Positions 57,436 through 64,000 of a stretch of 64,000 nt of DNA are shown here, piece by piece. A program made the translations under genes and the position numbers. Below the pieces are notes generated by a model. The model was not told the origin of the DNA. It saw nothing but the letters and a program-made list of their open reading frames with translations, and did no database searches. How positions within the stretch are numbered: the first letter of the stretch is position 1; the number at the start of each line of letters is the position of its first letter. The DNA lies in assembly GCF_039537005.1 (NCBI RefSeq), contig NZ_BAAAZR010000001.1:310001-374000 (forward strand), given 5' to 3'. The stretch comes from Sphaerisporangium flaviroseum. Lineage in GTDB: Bacteria; Actinomycetota; Actinomycetes; Streptosporangiales; Streptosporangiaceae.

Positions 57436-58161
57436 CTACCGGGAGGAGGTGGCCACTGGGGCCGTGCGTGGCTCGTTGTCGAGGATGAGGCTGGGGAAGT
57501 CGGCGATGGAGTCGATGATCTTTGTCGCGCCGCCCCTGAGGAGGCGTTCGCGGCTGTGGACGCCGGTCAGGACGCCGGCGACGATGGACGCGCCCGCGCG
57601 GCTGCCGCACAGCATGTCGCTCTCGGAGTCGCCGGCCACCGCGACCTGGCGGACGTCGTCGATGCGCAGGCGCAGAATCGCCGAGAGCACCAGGTCAGGT
57701 GCGGGGCGGCCGCGTCCGGCGTCCTCCGGGCAGAGGGCGAGGTCGATCTTGTCCATCCAGCCGACGGCGTTCAGCACCCGGCCGAGGGTCGCCCGGCTGA
57801 AGCCGGTGATCAGGCAGATCTTCACCCCGGCGGCACGTAACTTCTCCAGGGCCTCGACCGTGCCGGGCATGGGATAGAGGCCGGCCCGTTCGATCGCGCC
57901 CTCGTAGGAACGTTCGAAGGTCAGGTTGGCCGCCTGTGCCTGCGCCTCGTTGCCGGGGAAGATGCCCCGGAAGACTTCGATTTTGGGACAGCCCCGGGAC
58001 CGATGCACGTGCACCATAGCGCGCGCATATGCCCCGGTCCCGGGGACTATGCCCTGCGTGGCGATCGCCTCGGCGAACGCCCGCTCCACCATGGCGATGT
58101 CACCGATCGTGGTGCCGGCCAGATCGAGGCAGGCAAGCTTGATGGGTGAGGCGCTGGTCAT
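57436..58161 (-). CDS. HAD hydrolase, phosphonatase-like
   Basis: A 241-residue HAD-superfamily phosphohydrolase. The nucleophile motif is ACLDLAGTTIGD (DxAGT as in phosphonoacetaldehyde hydrolase), motif II is KICLITGFSRATLG, and the acidic motif is VAVAGDSESDMLCGSRAG. There are no phosphonate genes nearby, so the substrate is open. ATG at 58161 has GGAGG eight bases upstream; the longer frame to 58206 is not needed. It starts 16 bp from the tRNA 5' end on its upstream side. Confidence 0.83.
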   Translation of the reverse strand: MTSASPIKLACLDLAGTTIGDIAMVERAFAEAIATQGIVPGTGAYARAMVHVHRSRGCPKIEVFRGIFPGNEAQAQAANLTFERSYEGAIERAGLYPMPGTVEALEKLRAAGVKICLITGFSRATLGRVLNAVGWMDKIDLALCPEDAGRGRPAPDLVLSAILRLRIDDVRQVAVAGDSESDMLCGSRAGASIVAGVLTGVHSRERLLRGGATKIIDSIADFPSLILDNEPRTAPVATSSR

Positions 58162-58218
58162 GCCGTCACCTCCGCCTTGATCCGAAACCGTTTCACGCAC
58201 CGTCAACAGCCCAGGTGG

Positions 58219-58338
58219 TCAGTTCTCGCTGCCGGTCGCCTCGGTCCACAGATCGAGCTCGGCGCGGTCGGCCTGCACCTTACGCCAGACGAGCAGCCCC
58301 CCGAGGGCGACGAGCGCGAGAACGAGCAGCTTCTTCAC
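58219..58338 (-). CDS. DLW-39 family microprotein
   Basis: A 39-residue protein, exactly the length and motif that name the family: MKKLLVLALVALGGLLVWRK, a short membrane helix, then VQADRAELDLWTEATGSEN with DLW. It starts with GTG. Function unknown; it is conserved across actinobacteria and in my memory usually sits close to the tRNA-Ile/tRNA-Ala genes near gyrA, which fits the tRNA-Ala 800 bp away. Its size makes it easy to miss. Confidence 0.85.
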   Translation of the reverse strand: MKKLLVLALVALGGLLVWRKVQADRAELDLWTEATGSEN

Positions 58339-58609
58339 GGTGTAACCCCACTTCTCAACGGTCTCACCAACCGAGGATGAGACAACGCCGGGTTCCTAAT
58401 AGATGGTTGCAGCCTAGCAAGGGTTCGCCTTCCTCCCCCGGCCGCACGAGAAGCGGTTGTCCAGAATCTTCTGATACGGAACCCTCTTTGCGACATCCGT
58501 TACGAGCCTCGGCCCTTTAGGTAAGAGCCGACCAAGGATCTGATCAGGCGTTACTCCGTATGGAGACCGGACGCCTCGCTGCGGAGATTTCGTCCTACAG
58601 CGGACAAGG

Positions 58610-59080
58610 TCAGCGTCCGATGGTGCCCTCCGGGGGTACGTCGGCGAGGTAGGCCGTCAGGTCGGGACTGTCGGGGGCCAGCATGTGCCGCACCCAGGCG
58701 GCTCGCTCGTGTTCCAGCGGTGGCAGCTCCCAGACACAGCCGATCCACGGCTTGGCGAGCTCTTTGAAATTGGCCGGATCGGTGTCCTCGCACCCCAGGA
58801 AGGGCATGCCGGCCGCGGCCGTGTGGCACTCCAGCACGTTGTCCCACACCCAGGTGTAGGCGTTGAGGTACGAGGCCTCGCGCGCGCGGTGCAGGACGAC
58901 GAACGCGGCCGGCGGGGTGTCGTCGAGCTCGGGCAGCAGGTGAGGAAGGTACGCGTAGGCCGCCCTCTGGATCGCCTCCTCGATTTCGGTGTCGAAGGTG
59001 TTGACGTGATAGCGCTTGACCTGCCGTCCGGCGATCTCGATCATGCCGGGGACGCGCAGAAACTTTTCGGTGAAAGCCAC
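58610..59080 (-). CDS. Conserved hypothetical protein
   Basis: A ~156-residue cytoplasmic protein rich in aromatic residues: VKRYHVNTFDTEIEEAIQRA, AAFVVLHRAREASYLNAYTW, LECHTAAAGMPFLGCEDTDP, WIGCVWELPPLEHERAAWVR. No named domain recognised. The GTG start abuts the palindromic operator of the divergent WYL regulator, so it is probably controlled by it. Confidence 0.7.
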   Translation of the reverse strand: MAFTEKFLRVPGMIEIAGRQVKRYHVNTFDTEIEEAIQRAAYAYLPHLLPELDDTPPAAFVVLHRAREASYLNAYTWVWDNVLECHTAAAGMPFLGCEDTDPANFKELAKPWIGCVWELPPLEHERAAWVRHMLAPDSPDLTAYLADVPPEGTIGR

Positions 59081-59100
59081 TGTTGGACGGTAAAGCGATC

Positions 59101-59123
59101 ACACTGACACGTATTGTCAGTGT
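59101..59123. promoter_or_regulatory. Perfect 9-bp inverted repeat operator
   Basis: ACACTGACA (59101-59109) and TGTCAGTGT (59115-59123) flank CGTAT, between the divergent hypothetical and WYL regulator genes and one base before the WYL start codon. It is the obvious binding site for the WYL protein, repressing both. Confidence 0.65.
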
Positions 59124-59124
59124 T

Positions 59125-60102
59125 ATGCGCGCGAGTCGGCTGCTTTCCATTCTCCTTCTCCTCCAGACCCGAGGCCGGCTGACCGCGCGCCAGCTGGCGG
59201 AGACGCTCGAGGTCTCCGTACGCACCATCTACCGTGATGTTGAGTCACTGCACGCGGCGGGCGTCCCCCTGTACGGCGACGCCGGCCCCGCGGGCGGCTA
59301 CCAGCTGGTGGACGGCTACCGCACCCGGCTGACCGGGCTGACGACCGAGGAGGCGGAGGCGCTCTTCCTGGCCGGGATGCCCGGTCCCGCGGCCGAGCTG
59401 GGCCTTGGAGCGGTGGTCGCGGCGGCGCAGCTCAAGCTCCAGGCCGCGCTCCCCTCGGAGCTGCGTGACAGGGCGGCCCGTATCCAGGAACGGTTCCACC
59501 TGGACGCTCACGGCTGGTACCACGACGGCGACCAGTCACCACATCTCGCCCCGATCGCCGAGGCCGTGTGGAACCAGCGTCGCATCAAGGTGTGCTACCG
59601 CCGCTGGAAGGCGCCCACGGATGTCACCCGGATCCTGGAGCCGTACGCCATCGTCCTCAAGGGCGGGAAGTGGTATCTCGTGGCGTGCGGCGGCGGGCGG
59701 GTACGCACGTACCGCGTGCACCAGGTGCTCGACCTGACCGTCATGGACGAGAGCTTCGACCGGCCCGCCGACTTCGACCTGGCCGCCTACTGGCGGGCCT
59801 TCCTCGTGGAGTTCCGCACCCGGCTGTACCAGGACGAGGCGACCGTACGGATCTCACCGGACGGCCTGGAGCGCATGCGCGAGTTGATGAGCGCCGCCGT
59901 GGTCGACTCCGTGAGCGAGACCGCCACCGCTCCGGATGAGGACGGCTGGGTGACCGCCGTGGTGCCGATCGAATCCCTACAGCACGCCCATACTGAGTTC
60001 ATGAAGCTGGGAGCACTGGTGGAGGTGCTCAAGCCGTACGAACTTCGCGAGCGGCTGGAGGCTACGGCACGCGGGCTCTCCGCGCTGTATCTCTCCGGCT
60101 GA
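59125..60102 (+). CDS. WYL-domain transcriptional regulator
   Basis: A 325-residue regulator: N-terminal HTH (RLLSILLLLQTRGRLTARQL, LEVSVRTIYRDVESLHAAGV), GGYQLVDGYRTRLTGLT, then a WYL domain (KVCYRRWKAPTDVTRILEPY, VLKGGKWYLVACGGGRVRTY) and a C-terminal extension domain. WYL domains sense nucleic acid or ligands. ATG 59125 lies right at the operator, suggesting a leaderless transcript. Confidence 0.88.
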   Translation: MRASRLLSILLLLQTRGRLTARQLAETLEVSVRTIYRDVESLHAAGVPLYGDAGPAGGYQLVDGYRTRLTGLTTEEAEALFLAGMPGPAAELGLGAVVAAAQLKLQAALPSELRDRAARIQERFHLDAHGWYHDGDQSPHLAPIAEAVWNQRRIKVCYRRWKAPTDVTRILEPYAIVLKGGKWYLVACGGGRVRTYRVHQVLDLTVMDESFDRPADFDLAAYWRAFLVEFRTRLYQDEATVRISPDGLERMRELMSAAVVDSVSETATAPDEDGWVTAVVPIESLQHAHTEFMKLGALVEVLKPYELRERLEATARGLSALYLSG

Positions 60103-60325
60103 AGACAGGCTCCTCCTGCGCCCCGTACCCGGACAAGACCGAAACGCGGGGGCCGTTCTCTCCTAAGTGCTACGACACGGTCGCGCGCCACCGAATGGAC
60201 ACTCGGAGTTATCGATGATTACTGTGAGTGACGAAGTGAGCACATCCCGCTCCGGTAGCACAGGCCTGCCGGGAACCCGCCCGGGGGCTCGCCTCGGGTG
60301 GACGGGGACTATCCAAGGAGAACTG

Positions 60326-60694
60326 ATGCAAGCCAAGTGGCTTACGACTCTCGCGCTGACCGCGGTGGTCAGCGGCGCGAGTGTGGCGGCGGTCGCGGTG
60401 CCGGCGTCGAACGCGGACTCCACGCCGGCGCGTCCGGGTGCCGCCGCGGACTTCCGCGGTTACCAGGTCCTCAAGCTGCCCAACGCCAATGTCGCCAACT
60501 TCGCCCGGCGGACGATCAGGTGCCCGAGCGGTAAGAGGGCGATCGGCGGCGGCGCCGAGGCCCAGGGCAACGACGCCATCCTGGTCGGTTCGTTCCCCAC
60601 CGACGACGCGGGCGGCTGGGTCGGCCTCGGCCGTCAGAACAACTACGGCACGGTGGGGATCAGCGTGTACGTGATCTGCGCCGACGCCAGCTGA
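60326..60694 (+). CDS. Small secreted protein
   Basis: A 122-residue precursor with signal peptide (MQAKWLTTLALTAVVSGASV, cleavage near Ala-Val-Pro-Ala about 28). The mature part has two Cys (TIRCPSGKRAIGGGAEA and VYVICADAS) likely forming a disulfide. AAGGAG lies five bases before the ATG. Similar secreted proteins with a CPxGK..GGG motif occur in actinomycetes; function unknown. Confidence 0.75.
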   Translation: MQAKWLTTLALTAVVSGASVAAVAVPASNADSTPARPGAAADFRGYQVLKLPNANVANFARRTIRCPSGKRAIGGGAEAQGNDAILVGSFPTDDAGGWVGLGRQNNYGTVGISVYVICADAS

Positions 60695-60994
60695 AGTTCC
60701 TGACGAGGTGAAGTGACCGAGGAACCAGGGGTGCCGACGGACCGAGGTCGACGACGAGATGCCGGTGCCGCAGGCTGATGGCGGCCGCAGTTGTGATGGC
60801 GGCCAAAGGTGAAGGCGCCGCAGGCTGAGCGGTGTGCGCCGAAGTCGCCGGGCGCCGGCCATCCTGATGGTCGACGTAGCGTGTCGGCGGTCGAGGCGAG
60901 GTGGACGGTCGGCTCCGGCCAGGGCTGACGACCCGGCCGTCCACCCACCTCAGCCCATCTCGGCCACCTCGAGCCACCCACCTCACAGTCCACG
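60695..60994. other. 300-bp gap between convergent genes
   Basis: No supported gene. It contains GATGGCGGCC repeated near 60775-60805 and GC-rich short repeats; no clean terminator stem stands out. Confidence 0.45.
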
Positions 60995-61387
60995 TCAGCC
61001 CAGCTCGTAGTCCAAGTAGTACGAGTGCACGCCCTCCTCCACGACGATCTGTCCCCCGCCCTTGATTCCCAGAAGCTCGCCGGTTCCCGAGTCGGGAAGG
61101 ATCGTCCAGCTCATCGTCTGCTCGCCCCCCGAGCCCGTGGCGGTGTGGTGAAGTACGAAGCTTCCCTTACGCCCCTGGACACTCCCCGTGAAACGTTCAA
61201 ATCCCACGTAGGCCGCCGAGCCTTCGACCTGCGCCATCGCGGTGAGGATGTCGGTCGTGCTGGTCCCTTCCAGGTCTCCGTGGAAGGTCTTGGTCAGGTG
61301 CACCCGGCCCAGCGTGGCGCCCTCACGCTCGTCGAACGTGTGAGGCTCCCAGCTCTCGATATCGAAGGTGCCGTTCGCGCGTGACAC
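60995..61387 (-). CDS. DUF3224 family protein
   Basis: A 130-residue beta-barrel-like protein of the DUF3224 (allene-oxide-cyclase-like) family: FDIESWEPHTFDEREGATLG, VHLTKTFHGDLEGTST, YVGFERFTGSVQGRKGSFVL, HTATGSGGEQTMSWTILPDS, GTGELLGIKG. Function unknown. GTG at 61387 has AAGGAGG six bases upstream. Confidence 0.85.
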   Translation of the reverse strand: MSRANGTFDIESWEPHTFDEREGATLGRVHLTKTFHGDLEGTSTTDILTAMAQVEGSAAYVGFERFTGSVQGRKGSFVLHHTATGSGGEQTMSWTILPDSGTGELLGIKGGGQIVVEEGVHSYYLDYELG

Positions 61388-61556
61388 AGTTGTCCTCCTT
61401 GGATGGTGTTCGGGCACCCCATCCTGCTGCGCATGCCTGACACCTGCTGTCAGGTACGCGCCACCTCTGCTAGGTACCATGCGATCGCGGCGCCAATCCC
61501 CCGTTCGCACCCATTTGTACGGCGCGCTCCGGGGCCCCTACAGACTTGGAGAGGCA

Positions 61557-62534
61557 ATGACCCTGTTCGACATGCCCCTGGAACGCCTCCGCGAGTACCG
61601 TCCGGAGCGGGACGAGCCCGCCGATTTCGACGCCTTCTGGAAGCAGACCCTCGATGAGGCGTCGACCCATGACCTGGCGCCGGACTTCGCCCCCCACGAC
61701 GCCCCGCTTACCGGTGTCCAGGTCTACGACACCACGTTCGCCGGTTGGGGCGGCCATCCCATCAGGGCCTGGATGATGGTCCCCACCGGTGGCACCCGGC
61801 TGCCCTGTGTGGTGCAGTACATCGGCTACACCGGAGGCCGGGGCCTTCCCATCGACCACCTGGTCTGGCCGACGGCCGGATTCGCCGCACTCATCGTGGA
61901 CACACGTGGTCAGGGCGCGGAGAACCCTTCGAGCGCCGGCGCGACCGGCGATCCGCACGGCGGCGACTTCGCCCAGGCGCCCGGCATGATGACCCGGGGC
62001 ATCCTCGACCCCGAGCAGTACTACTACAGGCGTGTCTTCACCGATGCCGTCCGCGCGGTCGACGTGGCCGCCACCCACCCTGCCGTGGACGCCGGCAGGA
62101 TCGCGGTCGCCGGTATCAGCCAGGGCGGTGGCATCGCCCAGGCCACCGCGGCACTGCACCCGGACGTCAAGGCGGCCCTGATCGACGTGCCCTTCCTGAC
62201 GCACTTCCGGCGGGCCGTCGAGATCACCGACCGTGAGCCGTACCAGGAGATCGTGCGCTTCCTGGCCACCCAGCGCGACACCGCGGACCGGGTCTTTCGT
62301 ACGCTGTCGTACTTCGACGGGATGAACTTCGCCGCCCGCGGCCGGGTCCCCGCCATGTACTCGGTGGCGCTGATGGACTTCATCTGCCCGCCCTCCACGG
62401 TCTTCGCCGGTTACAACCACTGGGCCGGCCAGAAGGAGATCACGGTGTGGCCCTGGAACGGGCACGAGGGCGGTGGGGGCCGCCAGCGTGAGCTCCAGCT
62501 TCACCACCTGCGAAGGCTCTTCTCCGTGGTCTGA
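61557..62534 (+). CDS. Acetylxylan-esterase-family hydrolase (AXE1)
   Basis: A 325-residue alpha/beta hydrolase of the AXE1/cephalosporin-C deacetylase family: MPLERLREYRPERDEPADFD, AFWKQTLDEA, IGYTGGRGLP, LIVDTRGQGAEN, nucleophile IAVAGISQGGGIAQA, and His in WPWNGHEGGG. It deacetylates sugar esters in or near the cytoplasm; no signal peptide. Convergent with the IclR gene. Confidence 0.87.
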   Translation: MTLFDMPLERLREYRPERDEPADFDAFWKQTLDEASTHDLAPDFAPHDAPLTGVQVYDTTFAGWGGHPIRAWMMVPTGGTRLPCVVQYIGYTGGRGLPIDHLVWPTAGFAALIVDTRGQGAENPSSAGATGDPHGGDFAQAPGMMTRGILDPEQYYYRRVFTDAVRAVDVAATHPAVDAGRIAVAGISQGGGIAQATAALHPDVKAALIDVPFLTHFRRAVEITDREPYQEIVRFLATQRDTADRVFRTLSYFDGMNFAARGRVPAMYSVALMDFICPPSTVFAGYNHWAGQKEITVWPWNGHEGGGGRQRELQLHHLRRLFSVV

Positions 62535-62545
62535 CCTCAGCGGAT

Positions 62546-63307
62546 CTAGGCCGCGCCCGCCGCCTGGTACGCCCGCGCGATCTGGCGTGCGCCTGTGAGC
62601 AGGGGCTCGACGAGCTGGGGCAGTTCCCGGGCGCGGCGGGAGGACAGGACGACACCCACGGCGGCGATCGGCCGGCCGTCCACGATGATCGGTGCGGCGG
62701 CCGAGCACGACCCCAGCGTCATCTCCTCGTAGGTGAACGCGTATCCCTGGGCTCGTACGGACGCGAGCTCGCGCGCGAGCCTGCCGGGTTCGGTCACGGT
62801 GTGCGGCGTCGGCCGTTCCAGCTTCCTGGAGAGGTAGGAGGTGATGAACCACTCGTCCTCGAACGCCAGAAGCGCCTTCCCGACGCCGGTGGGATGCATG
62901 GGCAGGCGCGCGCCGGTGCGGGAGACGATCGGCACGGCGCGCCGCCCGTACACCTTGTCCACATAGAGCACCTCCACCCCGTCGCGGACCGCGAGATGGA
63001 CGTTCTCCCCCGTGCTGCCGAACAAGTCCTGCAGCCACGGGTGCGCGACCTCGATCAGGCGGCGGGGCGCGAGCTGGCCGAGCTCCCAGATGCGCAGGCC
63101 GATGTGGAACCGGCCGTCGTCGTCGCGGCTGAGCGCCTTTGATGCCACCAACTCGTGGACCAGCCGGTGGGCCGTGGTGAGGGTGACGCCGCTACGACGG
63201 GCGATCTCGGTCAGGGTCAGCTGCGGGTGTGCGGAGTCGAAGGCACCCAAGATGGCCAGCACCCGCGATGTCACCGTACGCCCCAGGTCGCGGGATCCAC
63301 CGGCCAC
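62546..63307 (-). CDS. IclR family transcriptional regulator
   Basis: A ~253-residue regulator. HTH at about 10-60 (TSRVLAILGAFDSAHPQLTL, TEIARRSGVTLTTAHRLVHE), IclR effector domain with ENVHLAVRDGVEVLYVDKV, LPMHPTGVGKALLAF and SCSAAAPIIVDGRPIAAVGV. Divergent from a pobA-like gene 108 bp away, the usual arrangement for PobR/PcaR-type control of aromatic catabolism. The start is uncertain; GTG at 63310 or 63361 is also possible. Confidence 0.85.
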   Translation of the reverse strand: MAGGSRDLGRTVTSRVLAILGAFDSAHPQLTLTEIARRSGVTLTTAHRLVHELVASKALSRDDDGRFHIGLRIWELGQLAPRRLIEVAHPWLQDLFGSTGENVHLAVRDGVEVLYVDKVYGRRAVPIVSRTGARLPMHPTGVGKALLAFEDEWFITSYLSRKLERPTPHTVTEPGRLARELASVRAQGYAFTYEEMTLGSCSAAAPIIVDGRPIAAVGVVLSSRRARELPQLVEPLLTGARQIARAYQAAGAA

Positions 63308-63414
63308 CACGCCTCCCCGCCATCCATCCACACGCTGTGGATATTTTGCCTCATCTTCCACTCAGCGGAAGGCGAAGCTCGTACCGCGGCTACTCGCGGC
63401 AGGATCCTCCTCCT

Positions 63415-64000
63415 ATGCGAACTCAGGTCGGAATCGTCGGAGCGGGTCCGGCAGGTCTGCTTTTGTCCCATCTACTCCATCTACGGGGCATCGAGTCGGT
63501 CGTGCTGGAGCTCCGCAGCCGGGACCACGCGGAGAAGCGGGTACGGGCCGGAGTGCTGGAGCAGGGGACGACCGACACCCTCGTCGAGGCCGCCGTGGGC
63601 GAGAGGCTGCTGCGGGAAGGGCTTCCGCACCGGGGGATCGAGCTGCGGTACGGGGGAGCGGGGCACCGCATCGCCTTCGAAAAGCTCGTCCCCGGACGGG
63701 CCATCACGGTCTACGGCCAGCAGGAGGTCGTCAAGGACCTGATCGCGGCCCGCCTCGCCGACGGGGGAGATCTGCGCTTCGACGTGGACGACGTGGCCCT
63801 GCACGCCATCGACACCGACCATCCGTACCTCACGTTCGGCGGCGAGCGGCTCGACTGCGACTTCATCGCGGGCTGCGACGGTTTCCACGGCGTGTCGCGA
63901 CCGTCGATCCCGGAAGGCGTGCTGACCGAGTACGAGCGTGAGTACCCGTTCGCCTGGCTGGGCATCCTCGCCCGGGTCAAGCCGTCGGCGGAGGAGCTGA
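63415..64000 (+). CDS. pobA: 4-hydroxybenzoate 3-monooxygenase, 5' part
   Basis: The first 195 residues of a flavin aromatic hydroxylase, cut by the window end. The FAD motif is QVGIVGAGPAGLLLSHLL, the family-specific RVRAGVLEQGTTDTL follows, then YGQQEVVKDLIAARLADGG and the second FAD motif DFIAGCDGFHGVSR. These match p-hydroxybenzoate hydroxylase, which turns 4-hydroxybenzoate into protocatechuate using NAD(P)H. The divergent IclR gene is the likely regulator. Confidence 0.87.
   Translation, partial: MRTQVGIVGAGPAGLLLSHLLHLRGIESVVLELRSRDHAEKRVRAGVLEQGTTDTLVEAAVGERLLREGLPHRGIELRYGGAGHRIAFEKLVPGRAITVYGQQEVVKDLIAARLADGGDLRFDVDDVALHAIDTDHPYLTFGGERLDCDFIAGCDGFHGVSRPSIPEGVLTEYEREYPFAWLGILARVKPSAEEL

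Overview
The window is high-GC, gene-dense DNA from a filamentous actinomycete. Lifestyle markers are many one-component regulators, three ECF sigma factors with extra C-terminal domains, Tat- and Sec-exported proteins, frequent GTG starts, and a mycothiol-type DsbA reductase. A Streptosporangiaceae-like host (Nonomuraea or Streptosporangium type) is my guess from gene style, not something the sequence proves.

Layout. 0.4-9.6 kb: a basic secreted repeat protein, an ArsR-type regulator, three genes built on NlpC/P60-like domains of which only one keeps the catalytic Cys and His, a DUF72 protein, a MarR regulator with its MFS pump, a zinc-ribbon protein and a DsbA-like reductase followed by a 7 x 19 bp tandem array. 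9.7-22.2 kb: a biosynthetic gene cluster. Its core operon is a lysine/ornithine N-hydroxylase, a zinc-type cupin, a methionyl-tRNA-synthetase-like enzyme and an Fe(II)/2-oxoglutarate hydroxylase. Around it lie a FAD/NAD(P) protein, a questin-oxidase-like protein, an ATP-grasp ligase, a GNAT/FemX-like acyltransferase and an MFS exporter. N-hydroxylase plus cupin plus MetRS-like protein is the known hydrazine (N-N bond) forming set, so the cluster probably makes an unknown hydrazine- or hydrazide-containing compound.

23-31.5 kb: mostly exported proteins, including a small Cys-rich peptide, a Tat-exported penicillin-acylase-type hydrolase, an ice-binding-like adhesin whose sortase signal is cut by a frameshift, and a ricin-B lectin. 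31.5-36.5 kb: a tightly overlapping operon for polar amino acid uptake (binding protein, permease, ATPase) with a D-aminoacylase-type amidohydrolase and a cytosolic class A beta-lactamase-like protein. 36.7-44.3 kb: AraC, VOC, a YCII/DGPF protein with an ECF42-type sigma factor, and an ECF41-type sigma factor with an NDH-2-like oxidoreductase. 44.7-49.4 kb: a two-component system, a secreted hydrolase and a mercury-type MerR cassette.

41-57.4 kb also carries a scatter of mobile-element debris: three tyrosine-integrase remnants, two-part dispersed repeats, 11-bp tandem repeats, and copies of the 3' end of the tRNA-Ala(UGC) gene at 51.36, 52.38 and 57.35 kb. These copies mark successive integrations at the tRNA. 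Cargo includes an FtsX-ectodomain-like protein and a sigma factor/DoxX/reductase operon. Beyond the tRNA (57.4-64 kb) lie a HAD hydrolase, a 39-residue DLW-39 protein, a WYL regulator, DUF3224, an acetylxylan-esterase-type hydrolase, and an IclR regulator divergent from a pobA-like hydroxylase that runs off the window.
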